A DNA stretch of 64,000 nt from Hymenobacter sp. H14-R3 (GTDB lineage: Bacteria; Bacteroidota; Bacteroidia; Cytophagales; Hymenobacteraceae), in the NCBI RefSeq assembly GCF_030063445.1, contig NZ_JASITD010000003.1:186001-250000 (forward strand), in the 5' to 3' direction. The position numbers and the translations under genes are program-made. This document shows positions 26,528 through 36,549 of the stretch, in pieces; position 1 is the stretch's first letter; each line of letters begins with the position of its first letter. The notes beneath the pieces were generated by a model. That model saw only the letters and a program-made list of their open reading frames with translations, was not told the DNA's origin and did not search any database.

Positions 26528-28996
26528 ATGACAAACCGCCCGCCCATTCTCTTTAGCATCCTCTTGCTACTGAGTATTTTGACTGCCCACGCCCAGCAAA
26601 GCCAGCGCCTCACCGCCGGCTGGGAGTACCTGCGCCAGGACCTGGGCGGCCTCTGGGAGGCCGTGCGCCCCGTGGTGGCCGGCAACCCCGAAAGCGTGCC
26701 GCTGTGGCAGGCCGTGGCCCTGCCCCACTGCTTCAACGCCCGCGACGCCGTGGACCCCGCCCTCAACTACTACCAGGGGCCCGGCTGGTACCGGACCCAG
26801 CTGGCGGTGCGCAACCCCTACCCCGGCGGCCGCACCCGGCTGCACTTCGAGGGCGCGGGCCAGAAAACACAGGTGTTCATCGGCACCACGCTGGTGGGCA
26901 GCCACGTGGGCGGCTACGACGAATGGACGGTGGACATCACCCAGGCCGTGGCCGATTTTCAGCAGACCGAGGCTTTCCAAAAGCAATTTAAGGGCAAGGT
27001 TCCGCTCAGTATCCGCTGCGACAACTCGCGCGATTTGGAGATGATACCCTCTGATTTATCAGATTTTAACCTCTACGGCGGCCTCTACCGCTACCTCAAC
27101 CTGGAGTACCGCCCGGCCGTGGCCCTGGAGCGCGTGGCCGCCCTGGCCGAGGTAGCTGCCAGCGGTAAAACCGGCACGCTCACCCTGCGCGCCGCCTGGC
27201 CCGAAACCGGCCCGCCCAGCGCCGCCACCCCGGTGGCCGTGCGCGTGCTCGACCCCCAGGGCCGGGCCGTGGCTACTTACCAGGGCACGTTGGCCGGGCA
27301 GGCCGGCGAGCTGGCGTTGGCCCAATTGCGGGTGAAGAACGTGCGGCTGTGGTCGCCCGCGCAGCCGCAGCTTTACACGGTGCGGCTCACGGTGGGCACC
27401 GGGCCCCAGGCCTACCAGCACACCGAAAAGGTGGGTTTCCGGCGCATCGAGTTTGTGGAGCACGGCCCGTTTAAGCTCAACGGCGAGCGCCTGCTGCTGC
27501 GCGGCACCCACCGCCACGAGGACCACGCCGGCGTGGCCGCCGCCATGACCGAGCCCCTGATTCGGCAGGAGATGGTGCTAATGAAGCAGATGGGCGTCAA
27601 CTTCATCCGGCTGGGCCACTACCAGCAGTCGCGCATCGTGCTGAATCTGTGCGACTCGCTGGGCATTTTGGTGTGGGAGGAAATACCCTGGTGCCGCGGC
27701 GGCCTGGGCGGCCCGGTGTACCAGGCGCAGGCCAAGCGCATGCTTACCAATATGATAACGCAGCACTACAACCACCCGGCCGTCATCATCTGGGGGCTGG
27801 GCAATGAGAACGACTGGCCGGGCGATTTCCCCGAGTTCGACAAGGAGAAAATTCGCACCTTTATGAAGGAGTTGAACGCGCTTTCGCACCAGCTCGACCC
27901 GCGCCGGTACACGGCCATCCGGCGCTGCGATTTTTGCAAGGATATTCCCGATGTGTACTCGCCTTCCATCTGGGCGGGCTGGTACCGAGGCATTTATACC
28001 GATTATAAAGCTGCCACCGAGGCCGAGTTTAAGGGCGTGAAGCGGTTTCTGCACGTGGAGTGGGGCGGCGACAGCCACGCCGGCCGCCACTCCGAAAACC
28101 CCGACAACGCGCTGGCCAAAATAACGACCGGCCGCGGCGCCGACGAGCGCGCCGGCGACGCCTCGCTGTTTGGCGGCAGCGCCCGGGTATCGAAAGACGG
28201 CGACTGGAGCGAAACCTACCTCTGCAACCTCGTCGACTGGCACCTCAAGGAGCAGGAAACCATGCCCTGGCTCAGCGGCACGGCCTACTGGCCCTTCAAG
28301 GATTTTTCGACCCCCGTGCGCCCCGACAACCCCATCCCGTACATGAACCAGAAGGGCGTGGTAGAGCGTGATTTCACCAAAAAGGAGGCCTACTACGTGT
28401 TCCAATCGTACTGGGCCACCGCGCCCATGGCCCATATCTACGGCCACTCGTGGCCCGTGCGCTGGGGCACCGCAGGCGAGCAAAAGCTGGTGAAAGTATA
28501 CTCCAACTGCGCTCAGGCCGAGCTATTTGTGAACGGTAAAAGCTACGGCACCCGGCAGCGCAACAGCCAGGACTTTCCGGCCGCCGGCCTGCACTGGACT
28601 GTGCCCTTCGCCACCGGCCAAAACCAGCTGCGCGTAGTAGCCCACCAGGGCCAGCAAACCGTGACCGACGAAATCAGCTTCCAGTACCAAACCCAGCCCT
28701 GGACCAAGCCCACCCGGCTGACCCTCAACAAAGTAACCGACCCCAGCGGCCTGCCCACCGTCGAGGTCCAGCTCTTCGATGCCCAGGGCGTGCCCTGCCT
28801 CGACGCCGCCAACTGGGTCGAGTTTTCGCTGGCCGGCGAGGGCCGCCTGCTCGACGACCTGGGCACCAGCCGCGGCTCGCGCCGGGTGCAGGCCTACAAC
28901 GGCCGCGCCCGCATTAGCCTCGCCGATGTTCGGCCCGGGCAGAGCGTGGTGGCGGTGCAGTCGCCGGGGCTGGCTACGGTAGCACTCTCTTTGTGA
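26528..28996 (+). CDS. Glycoside hydrolase family 2 protein (intact)
   Basis: The 822-residue secreted enzyme has a signal peptide (1-22, TAHAQ), a GH2 N-terminal sugar-binding jelly roll (YYQGPGWYRTQL; RLHFEGAGQKTQVFI; HVGGYDEWTVDI), an immunoglobulin-like domain at about 220-320, the TIM barrel with acid/base Glu427 in GLGNENDW and probable nucleophile Glu511 in FLHVEWGGD, and C-terminal Ig-like domains. GH2 covers beta-galactosidases, beta-glucuronidases, beta-mannosidases and others; the exact specificity cannot be read. I chose ATG 26528 because it starts the signal peptide; the frame is open far upstream inside uxuA. It probably trims oligosaccharides released by the lyase. Confidence 0.92.
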   Translation: MTNRPPILFSILLLLSILTAHAQQSQRLTAGWEYLRQDLGGLWEAVRPVVAGNPESVPLWQAVALPHCFNARDAVDPALNYYQGPGWYRTQLAVRNPYPGGRTRLHFEGAGQKTQVFIGTTLVGSHVGGYDEWTVDITQAVADFQQTEAFQKQFKGKVPLSIRCDNSRDLEMIPSDLSDFNLYGGLYRYLNLEYRPAVALERVAALAEVAASGKTGTLTLRAAWPETGPPSAATPVAVRVLDPQGRAVATYQGTLAGQAGELALAQLRVKNVRLWSPAQPQLYTVRLTVGTGPQAYQHTEKVGFRRIEFVEHGPFKLNGERLLLRGTHRHEDHAGVAAAMTEPLIRQEMVLMKQMGVNFIRLGHYQQSRIVLNLCDSLGILVWEEIPWCRGGLGGPVYQAQAKRMLTNMITQHYNHPAVIIWGLGNENDWPGDFPEFDKEKIRTFMKELNALSHQLDPRRYTAIRRCDFCKDIPDVYSPSIWAGWYRGIYTDYKAATEAEFKGVKRFLHVEWGGDSHAGRHSENPDNALAKITTGRGADERAGDASLFGGSARVSKDGDWSETYLCNLVDWHLKEQETMPWLSGTAYWPFKDFSTPVRPDNPIPYMNQKGVVERDFTKKEAYYVFQSYWATAPMAHIYGHSWPVRWGTAGEQKLVKVYSNCAQAELFVNGKSYGTRQRNSQDFPAAGLHWTVPFATGQNQLRVVAHQGQQTVTDEISFQYQTQPWTKPTRLTLNKVTDPSGLPTVEVQLFDAQGVPCLDAANWVEFSLAGEGRLLDDLGTSRGSRRVQAYNGRARISLADVRPGQSVVAVQSPGLATVALSL

Positions 28997-29028
28997 GCAT
29001 GATAGCTTACTAAGCGTTAGCGCAAATG

Positions 29029-29149
29029 CTCCGGTCCGCCGGCGCAGCCGGCCGACCAGTTGTCGCGTGAACGAGGTAGGAACGATGCCTGCACAACTGG
29101 CCAAGCGGCGCACGCGGCAACTGGTCGGCCGGCTGCGCCGGCGGAGCGG
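29029..29149. repeat. Compound GC-rich palindrome, family D (GCCGGCC-GACCAG)
   Basis: Left arm 29029-29069 and right arm 29111-29149 are near-perfect inverted copies; each arm itself contains a smaller GCCGGC hairpin (CCGGTCCGCCGGC). It lies between the two GH2 genes. A related short hairpin is at 58420-58449. Confidence 0.75.
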
Positions 29150-29189
29150 AGCCTGCACCCTGTTCAGGAATTATATTAACATACTACTA

Positions 29190-31911
29190 ATGAGTAAATT
29201 AGCGAAACACTGTTACCAATTGATACCGCTACTGGCCTTGCTGCTGCTAGCCGCCCCCGCCGCCGCCCAGCGCGTGGTGCAGTCCATCAATTCTAACTGG
29301 CTGTTTCGCAAAGACTCGCTGGCGCTGAACCCCAGCCAAGTGGTGGCCGCCGCGGGCTGGATGCCTATTTCGCTGCCCCACACCTGGAACGCCACCGACG
29401 TGCTCGACGATGAGCCGGGCTACTACCGGGGCGGCGGCTGGTACCGCAAAACGCTGTTCGTACCCGCCGGCTGGCAGCGCCGCGCCGTGTACCTACGCTT
29501 TGAAGGAGCCAACCAGGAGGCCGAGGTGTACGTGAATGGTCAGCTGGCCGGCCGCCACGCGGGCGGCTACACGGCGTTCAGCGTTCCCATAAGTAAGCTT
29601 TTGGTATTCAGCAATAACGCCCCCACCACTGCCGAGGTTGTGGTGAAGCTCACCAACCGCTACAACCCGGCCATTCCGCCCCTCACGGCCGACTTCACCT
29701 TCTACGGCGGCATCTACCGCGACGCGTACGTGGTAGCGGCCGAGCCGGTACATTTCGACCTCAGCAACTACGCTTCGAGTGGCGTGTTTGTAACCACGCC
29801 CGCCGTGTCGGCCGAGGCGGCCAGCGTGGCGGTACGCGGCGCGCTGGCCAACGAATCGGCCAGTTCGCGCCAGCTTTTGGTACGCACGCAGCTGCTCGAC
29901 CACGCCGGGCGCGTGGTGGCCCGGCAGCAAAGTCGCCTCACGCTACGGGCCGGCGAGCGGCGGGAGTTTCGGCAGGCCCTGCCCGCCCTGCGCCGGCCGC
30001 ACCTGTGGGCACCCGGCGACCCGTATCTGTATCAAGCTGTTTCACAAGTAGTTGATGCCCGGCAAAATACCGTGCTCGATGAGGTACGCAACCCGGTGGG
30101 CCTGCGCTGGTTTCGGTTTGAGGCCGCCACGGGCTTCTTTCTGAACTCTGAACGGGCAGCCGCTCAAGCTCATTGGCACCAACCGGCACCAGGACTACCC
30201 CAGCCTGGGCAACGCCCTGCCCGATGCCCTGGCCGTGCGCGACGTGCAGCTACTTAAGGAGATGGGCGGCAATTTTCTGCGCGTGTCGCACTACCCGCAG
30301 GACCCCGCCGTGCTGGCCGCCTGCGACCGGCTGGGCATCCTGGCCTCGGTCGAGATTCCAATCGTGAACGCCATCACCGAATCACCCGCGTTTTTTGAGA
30401 CTTGCCGCACGATGCAGACCGAGCTGATACGGCAAAACTTCAACCACCCGAGCGTCGTCATCTGGGGCTACATGAACGAGGTGCTGTTGCGCCTGCCCGC
30501 CGGCCTCAAGCGCGACAACGACCCCGGCCGCGCCTACCTGCGGCGCGTGCGCGCGCTGGCCCAGCAGCTCGACAGCCTCACCCGGCGCGAAGACCCGGCG
30601 CGCGCCACTATGCTCGTGTGCCACGGCGATTTCAACCTCTACCAGCAGGCCGGCTTGCTCAGTATTCCGCAGGTAATTGGCTGGAACCTGTACCAGGGCT
30701 GGTACGCGGGCAATTTGCAGGGCTTCCCCGATTTTCTCGACCGCCACCATAAAGAGCTGCCTACCAAGCCGATGCTGGTAACCGAGTACGGGGCCGACTC
30801 CGATGAGCGGCTGCACTCGTTCAGCCCCCGGCGCTTCGACAAAACCACCGAGTACGCCAACCGCTACCACGAGTTTTACCTGCAAGCCATCCTCGACCGG
30901 CCCTTCGTGGCGGGCAGCACCGTCTGGAACCTGGCCGAATTCAACTCCGAAAGCCGCCAGGAGGCCGTGCCTCACATCAACAACAAAAGCCTGCTCACCG
31001 GCGACCGCCGGCCCAAAGACGCCTACCTCTATTACCAGGCGCGGCTGCTGAAAACACCGTTTCTGTGCGTCGGCTCGCGCGCCTGGACGCTACGCGCCGG
31101 CCAGGCCGCCGGGCCCGATTCGCTGTTTTGCCGCCAGCCGGTGGCTGTGTACACCAACCAGCCCACCGCCCGGCTGCTGCTCAATGGCCGCGACCTGGGC
31201 ACCCAGCCGGCCGCGCTGGGGGTGGCGCATTTCAGCGTACCCTTCGGCCCCGGGCCCAACCAGTTGCGGGCCCAGGCTACCGGCCTGGCCCTGGAAGACG
31301 CGGCCGACATTGAGTTTCAGCTACTACCTAACAACTTATCCAGCAATAAATTACCTTTTACCGAGCTCAATGTGAGCCTTGGCGACGAGCGCACCTTCAC
31401 CGATGCTATGCTGCACCAGGTTTGGGTGCCCGAGCAGCCCTACGCCCCCGGCGGCTGGGGCTACGTGGGCGGCCACGTGTACCGGCTGCCCGGCGACCGC
31501 CTCCCCTACGGCTCCGACCGCAACATCCTGGGCACCAGCTACGATGCCCTCTACGAAACCCAGCGCCTGGGCCTCCGCGAGTTCCGGCTCGACGTGCCCG
31601 ACGGCGAATATGAGGTGACGCTGCACTTTGCCGAGTTGGAGGCCGCCCCAGCCACCGAGCAGCTGGCCTACAACCTGGCCGGCAACCCGGCGGCCAGCGG
31701 CGCGCCCGCGCCTACCGGCCGGGCCTTTGCGGTACTGCTAAACGGCCAAGCCCTATCCCCGTTCAGCAGCGCCACCAACCTGCCGCCCCTGCGAGCCGTG
31801 CGCGTGAAGGTGCCGGTAGCGGCGCGGGGCGGGCGCGGCATCGTGGTCGAGTTTCGGCCCGAGGCGGGCGAGGCCTGCCTGAACGGGATTCAGGTGCGGC
31901 GGCAGTACTAA
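29190..31911 (+). pseudogene. Glycoside hydrolase family 2 gene broken by a 7-bp duplication
   Basis: From ATG 29190 the frame encodes a signal peptide (ending APAAAQ), GH2 sugar-binding and Ig-like domains, and then shifts at 30140-30153, where TCTGAAC is tandemly duplicated. Removing one copy restores a continuous 904-residue protein reading FFLNGQPLKLIGTNRHQDYP across the join. The downstream part keeps acid/base Glu (WGYMNEV, about residue 428 of the repaired protein), nucleophile Glu (LVTEYGADSDERL, about 530) and a C-terminal malectin-like carbohydrate-binding domain. As it stands, translation ends at 30257 and no catalytic residue is made from the first start. Recent loss, phase variation or a sequencing error are all possible; the intact reading on both sides argues for a recent event. 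Confidence 0.88.
30140..30153 (+). repeat. 7-bp tandem duplication causing the GH2 frameshift
   Basis: TCTGAAC occurs twice with no gap (30140-30146 and 30147-30153) at the exact point where the GH2 reading frame changes. Seven bases shift the frame by one. Confidence 0.9.
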
Positions 31912-31955
31912 CTTCTTATCAATAGCCTAGATTTAATCCACAACTCCCTCACGCT

Positions 31956-33128
31956 GTGCTACTTTTCTCCTACCTGACTTTGCTGCTGAGCCTGCTGCTG
32001 GCCACGCCGCCAACGCTGCCCGCCGGTAAGTTTGAGCAGGCGGCCGTGCGCACCCTGCGCGCCCACGTGCTGGCCGAGGCCGCCTGGGCGTTGCAGCAGG
32101 CGCCGGTTACGGTTACGGCCAGCACCTCGCCGCGCAGCGCGGGCGGCCCGCACGATTTCTTCTCGGAAGGCGACTATTGGTGGCCCGACCCCAAAGACCC
32201 TACTGGGCCCTACGTGCAGCGCGACGGCCTCACCAATCCCGACAACTTCACGGCCCACCGGCTGGCCATGATTCGGTTTAGCCGCGTGGTGGGCGCGCTG
32301 GCGTCGGCCTACAAGCTCACGGGCGACGACAAATACGCCCGCCACGCCCTGCTGCACCTGCGCGCCTGGTTCCTGAATCCCGCCACCCGCATGAACCCCT
32401 CGCTGCTGTACGCGCAGGCCATTCAGGGCCGGTTTACGGGGCGCGGCATCGGCGTTATCGACACCATTCAACTGCTGGAAGTGGCGCAGGGCGTGCTGGT
32501 GATGCAGGGAGCTAACGCATTTGCAATCAACGACTTAACTACTATTAAAGATTGGTTTGCGCAGTACCTCACCTGGCTCACCACCCACCAGTATGGCCAG
32601 GACGAAATGAATGCCACCAATAACCACGGCACCTGCTGGGTGATGCAGGTGGCCGCCTTCGCCCGCCTCACCGGCAACGCCGAACTGCTCAACTTTTGCC
32701 GCACGCGCTACCAAACCGTGCTGCTGCCCACCCAAATGGCCGCCGACGGCTCCTTTCCCCAGGAGCTGAAGCGTACCAAGCCCTACGGCTACTCGCTCTT
32801 CAACCTGGATGCGATGACGCTGATTTGCCAAATCCTGACCGATAACACCCACAACCTCTGGGCGTTTGCCACGCCCGACGGCCGCAGCATTCGCCGCGGC
32901 ATCGCATACCTGCACCCCTACATTGCCGATAAAGGCACCTGGCCCTTCGCCCACGACGTGCTGTTTTGGAACGACTGGCCGGTGGCCCAGCCCAGCCTGG
33001 TGCTGGGCGCGGTGCAGTTCGACAACCGCGCCTGGCTCAGCACCTGGCAGCGCCTCAACCACGACCCGCAAGTGCCCGAAGTGGTGCGCAACCTGCCCGT
33101 GCGCAACCCGCTCATTTGGCTGCCGTGA
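31956..33128 (+). CDS. Second alginate-lyase-superfamily polysaccharide lyase (PL38-like)
   Basis: The 390-residue paralogue of the 23245-24438 lyase shares YWWPDP (from Tyr74), ATRMNPSLLYAQAIQG and the active-site NNHGTCWVMQ (Asn222, His224). Overall identity looks moderate, so the two may differ in substrate or mode. The N-terminus is hydrophobic (LLLFSYLTLLLSLLLA), a probable signal peptide; the start is a GTG at 31956, 44 bp after the frameshifted GH2, since no ATG precedes the signal. The coding sequence is intact to the end, NPLIWLP. Confidence 0.83.
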   Translation: MLLFSYLTLLLSLLLATPPTLPAGKFEQAAVRTLRAHVLAEAAWALQQAPVTVTASTSPRSAGGPHDFFSEGDYWWPDPKDPTGPYVQRDGLTNPDNFTAHRLAMIRFSRVVGALASAYKLTGDDKYARHALLHLRAWFLNPATRMNPSLLYAQAIQGRFTGRGIGVIDTIQLLEVAQGVLVMQGANAFAINDLTTIKDWFAQYLTWLTTHQYGQDEMNATNNHGTCWVMQVAAFARLTGNAELLNFCRTRYQTVLLPTQMAADGSFPQELKRTKPYGYSLFNLDAMTLICQILTDNTHNLWAFATPDGRSIRRGIAYLHPYIADKGTWPFAHDVLFWNDWPVAQPSLVLGAVQFDNRAWLSTWQRLNHDPQVPEVVRNLPVRNPLIWLP

Positions 33129-33151
33129 GCTGGTCGTTGAATACGAGGAGG

Positions 33152-33243
33152 CCGTTATGCTGAACGCAGTGAAGCATCTCTACCGCTTCGTTGAACAGCG
33201 CGGATGAAGCGGTAGAAATGCTTCGGCAAGCTCAGCATGACGG
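33152..33243. repeat. Palindromic repeat, family E (ATGCTGAACGCAGTGAAGCATC), copy 1
   Basis: Imperfect inverted copies beginning CCGTTATGCTGAACGC and ending GCTCAGCATGACGG enclose a second stem with CTACCGCTTC/GAAGCGGTAG. The same ATGCTGAACGCAGTGAAGCA sequence starts the element at 39093-39187. It lies between the lyase and GH88 genes. Confidence 0.85.
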
Positions 33244-33292
33244 TCTATTATAACCGTTTTTAGTTATCAACCAACACTTTATATTCCACCCC

Positions 33293-34522
33293 ATGACCCG
33301 CACCCGTACCCGCATCGGCCTAACCCTGGGCCTGGCGCTCTTCGCTACCTCGGCAATGGCCCAGGCTGGCCTCCCCAAAAAGACGCTGCGCCTGGCCGAA
33401 ACCCAAGCCAAGCTGCTGCTGCAACAAACGCCCCTGGCCATTGAGCGCGCCACCAAGCCCGGCAAGGCGCCGCTGGTGGCCCCGCGCACCCTCAGCCCGG
33501 CCGGCGAGCTGGTAGTAGTGCCCTCGCGCGACTGGACGAGCGGCTTCTTCCCCGGCTACCTCTGGCTACTGTACCAGGCCAGCGGCGCGGCCAAGTGGAA
33601 GGCCGCCGCCCAGGAATACACGGCCCGCATCGAGCCCGAAAAGAACGACCGCACCAGCCACGATGTGGGCTTCAAAATATATTGCAGCTTCGGCACGGGC
33701 TACCGCCTCACGCAAGACCCAGCCTACCAGGCCGTTATCGTGCAGGCGGCCCGCTCGCTCAGCACCCGCTTCAACCCCCATGTGGGCACGCTACGCTCCT
33801 GGGACCACCACCGCGCCGAGTGGGGCTTCCCGGTCATCATCGACAATATGATGAACCTGGAACTGCTCTTCGCGGCTACCCGGTTTTCGGGCGATTCGTC
33901 GTTTTATAAAATCGCCGTCAGCCACGCCAACACCACGCTCAAAAACCACTTCCGGCCTGATTACAGCTCGTATCACGTAGTAGACTACGACTCGGCCACC
34001 GGCCGCGTGGTGAAGCGCACCACCCACCAGGGCTTCGCCAGCGAGTCGGCCTGGGCGCGGGGCCAGGCCTGGGCGCTCTACGGCTTCACTATGTGCTACC
34101 GCGAAACTAAAAATCCCGACTATCTAGCTCAGGCTGAGCACGTAGCGGCCTTCATTCTCAACCACCCCAACCTACCCAAAGACCTCATTCCATACTGGGA
34201 TTTCAACGCTCCCGACCTGCCCAACGCCCCGCGCGATGCCTCGGCCGGGGCCATCATCGCCTCGGGCCTGCTTGAGCTGAGCACCTTCAGCACCAACGGC
34301 CCCCTCTACCGCCGCCAAGCCAACAAAATGCTGGACAACCTAGCCAAAAGATACGTGGCCCAGCCCGGCGGCAGCCAAGGCTTCCTGCTGCTGCACAGCA
34401 CCGGCTCCAAGCCCGCCAACAGCGAGGTAGACGTGCCCCTCAACTACGCCGACTACTACTTTATGGAGGGCCTGCTGCGCCGCCAGCGCCTGGCCGCGGG
34501 CCAGAAACTAGGGCTGCGCTAG
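33293..34522 (+). CDS. GH88 unsaturated glucuronyl hydrolase
   Basis: The 409-residue secreted enzyme (signal ending SAMAQ) removes the 4,5-unsaturated uronic acid left by a polysaccharide lyase through hydration. Its (alpha/alpha)6 barrel shows DWTSGFFPGYLWLLY, SHDVGF with Asp124 and IIDNMMNLELL with Asp184; the 60-residue spacing matches the catalytic Asp pair of characterised GH88 enzymes. RGQAWALYGF and DASAGAIIASGLLEL are further family motifs. It is the last gene of the PUL and ends 25 bp from the convergent TPR gene. Confidence 0.94.
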   Translation: MTRTRTRIGLTLGLALFATSAMAQAGLPKKTLRLAETQAKLLLQQTPLAIERATKPGKAPLVAPRTLSPAGELVVVPSRDWTSGFFPGYLWLLYQASGAAKWKAAAQEYTARIEPEKNDRTSHDVGFKIYCSFGTGYRLTQDPAYQAVIVQAARSLSTRFNPHVGTLRSWDHHRAEWGFPVIIDNMMNLELLFAATRFSGDSSFYKIAVSHANTTLKNHFRPDYSSYHVVDYDSATGRVVKRTTHQGFASESAWARGQAWALYGFTMCYRETKNPDYLAQAEHVAAFILNHPNLPKDLIPYWDFNAPDLPNAPRDASAGAIIASGLLELSTFSTNGPLYRRQANKMLDNLAKRYVAQPGGSQGFLLLHSTGSKPANSEVDVPLNYADYYFMEGLLRRQRLAAGQKLGLR

Positions 34523-34547
34523 CTACCTGTTTCAAAACGCCCGCCGG

Positions 34548-36413
34548 TTACTGCACGGCATCGCCGCGCAGCCGGCGGAAGCGCTTGCGGGCCTCGGCCA
34601 CGTAAATGCTACCGGGGTATTTGGTGAGCAGCGCTTGGTACAAGGTTTGGGCCTGCGCCTTATCCTTCAGGTTTTCGTCCTGAATCTCAGCCGTTAAGAA
34701 CAGCGCATCGTCGCTGAGCACGTCATACTTGGGGTTGCCCGTAATCTGCCCCAGCGTGCGCACGGCGGCGGCGTAGTCGCCGGTGCGGCGTTGCAGCTTG
34801 GCCTTCAAATACAGCGCATCGTCGGTGAGGGCGTGACTGGGGTACTTGCGCAGCAGCGCATCGAGCCCCGCCTCAGCCTGCGGAATCTTGTTCTGAAACA
34901 CCAGCGCCTCCACCGCCGCGTAGTCCTTGAGGGCCAGGCCCAGCGTGTCCTCCGCCGTGCTCTCCTGAATGAGCAGCGAGAGCTGCATGGCATCGTTGGC
35001 GATTTCGCGGGTGGTGGCCTCCTTCAGGATATCCAAGTGGCTCTGGGCCAGCTTAAAGTCGGCGGCGAAGTAGCTCAGCCGGGCGTTGCGCAGCTTGGCC
35101 TCGTAGCCCAGCGGGGCTTCGGGGTGGGCCTTTTCCACCTGCGAGTAGAGCAGGGTGGCTTCCCAGGGCTCGCCCTTCAGCAGGAACAGGTCGCCGAGGG
35201 TCGTTTTGGCCTCGTCTACCACGTCGGTTTCGGCGCGGGGCATGTCAATCACTTCCTGCAATAGGCTCATTGCCTTGAGCTTATCATCGAGCTGAAACGC
35301 GTAGAGGTTGGCCAGCTGGCGCATCACCGGGGCCGCGGCGGGCGTGCGGCCCAGCTCGGTAAGCAGGGCTTGGTAGTCGGCGGCCAAGGCCCGCACCTGG
35401 GCCAGGTCCACGGGGTAGGTGTCGCGCACCTGCGCCTCGCGGGCCTGCAACAGCAACTGCCTGGCTATCTGGTAGTAAGGCCCGCTCTTATACTCGCGCA
35501 CCACGTATTGGCAGGCGGCAATGGCCGTGGCGTAGTCGCGGTTGCGCTGCGCAATACCGGCCAGGCTCAGCACCCGCGCCCCCTGCGCGCCGGTGCGCCG
35601 GTCGAGGGCCCGCACCTGCACCAGCGCGCCCGTAAAGTCGTGGCGCTGCACTTGCAGCCACAGCAGCAGCTCGCTGTAGGCATTCTGGTCGGGCTGGGCC
35701 TGCACCCTGGCCACGAGTATCTTCTCCAGGGCATCGAAATCCTTGTCTTCGTGCAGCGCATTTTGCAGCATGTTGCGCACAAAGGGCAGCTGCTGCTCGT
35801 CGCGCTCCACCAGGCGCAGGGTTTCGGCCAGCAGCTTATCCTGCTCCTGGCTTTGGGTGTAGAGCTGGATGAGCTGCGGGGCGTACTCGGTGTTATTCTT
35901 GGCCAGTTCGCGGCCGCGCAGGTAGCTGCGCTCGGCCCAGGCGGGCAGGTTGCGCTGGCCAAACTCGGCCGCCACGGGCACCACCTGCGCCACCGTGAGC
36001 TGGCTCACCACGCGCTGGTACTGCTTGTCGGCCGCGGCCGGGTCGCCGGCGGCGGCGTAGAGGCCACCCAGCGCCACGCCGTAGCCGCCCTCCTCGGGGT
36101 GCTGCTTGATGGCCTTTTTCACCAACTTTTCGGCGTCCTTGTAGCGCTTCAGGCTTTGCAGGGCGGCGAGGTAGTCGGGCAGCATTGTGGGGGCCGTTTG
36201 CTCGTCGCTCTTGAGCTTTTCAAACAGGAAGACGGCCTTCTCGAACTCGCCCCGGCGGGCGTAGTCGCGGGCCAGCGTGGGCGCATCAATGGGGGCCCAG
36301 CTACCCGGCCGGGGTGGCCCGCCCGGCATATTCTGGGCGTGCAAGGAGCCCGTCAGCGCCAGCCAGCAAGCCGGCACCAACACGGCAGCACGCATACGCA
36401 ACTCGATTTTCAT
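34548..36413 (-). CDS. Secreted tetratricopeptide-repeat protein
   Basis: The 621-residue protein has a signal peptide (MRAAVLVPACWLALTGSLHAQ within the first 28 residues; ATG 36413 chosen, ATG 36395 also possible) and then helical TPR repeats throughout (for example FEKAVFLFEKLKSD, ALQSLKRYKDAEKLVKKAI, AQAQTLYQALLTKYPGSIYV). It has no other domain. TPR proteins of this type act as periplasmic scaffolds; partner unknown. It precedes the ppiD-like gene in reverse direction, with a strong terminator between them, so it has its own promoter upstream of 36413. Confidence 0.87.
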   Translation of the reverse strand: MKIELRMRAAVLVPACWLALTGSLHAQNMPGGPPRPGSWAPIDAPTLARDYARRGEFEKAVFLFEKLKSDEQTAPTMLPDYLAALQSLKRYKDAEKLVKKAIKQHPEEGGYGVALGGLYAAAGDPAAADKQYQRVVSQLTVAQVVPVAAEFGQRNLPAWAERSYLRGRELAKNNTEYAPQLIQLYTQSQEQDKLLAETLRLVERDEQQLPFVRNMLQNALHEDKDFDALEKILVARVQAQPDQNAYSELLLWLQVQRHDFTGALVQVRALDRRTGAQGARVLSLAGIAQRNRDYATAIAACQYVVREYKSGPYYQIARQLLLQAREAQVRDTYPVDLAQVRALAADYQALLTELGRTPAAAPVMRQLANLYAFQLDDKLKAMSLLQEVIDMPRAETDVVDEAKTTLGDLFLLKGEPWEATLLYSQVEKAHPEAPLGYEAKLRNARLSYFAADFKLAQSHLDILKEATTREIANDAMQLSLLIQESTAEDTLGLALKDYAAVEALVFQNKIPQAEAGLDALLRKYPSHALTDDALYLKAKLQRRTGDYAAAVRTLGQITGNPKYDVLSDDALFLTAEIQDENLKDKAQAQTLYQALLTKYPGSIYVAEARKRFRRLRGDAVQ

Positions 36414-36497
36414 AATCTGGCAACGCCTGAGGGTAAGTGGTTTGTTCAACGCCGCCCCGCTGCTGCGGGTGCCGCTAACCTAGCTTAACGGCAGCAA

Positions 36498-36529
36498 AAA
36501 GGGGCTGCACCCGAAGGTACAGCCCCTTT
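36498..36529 (-). terminator. Intrinsic terminator of the ppiD-like gene
   Basis: AAAGGGGCTG (36498-36507) pairs with CAGCCCCTTT (36520-36529); on the minus strand the stem is followed by a run of T (TTTTTGCTGCC). It lies 20 bp after the stop at 36550. Confidence 0.85.
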
Positions 36530-36549
36530 GCTTTTCGCGGCGCAGTGGC

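Noticed and set aside
30140..30257. Programmed frameshifting in the second GH2 gene
   Set aside because: There is no slippery heptamer or downstream structure; a perfect 7-bp duplication explains the shift better.
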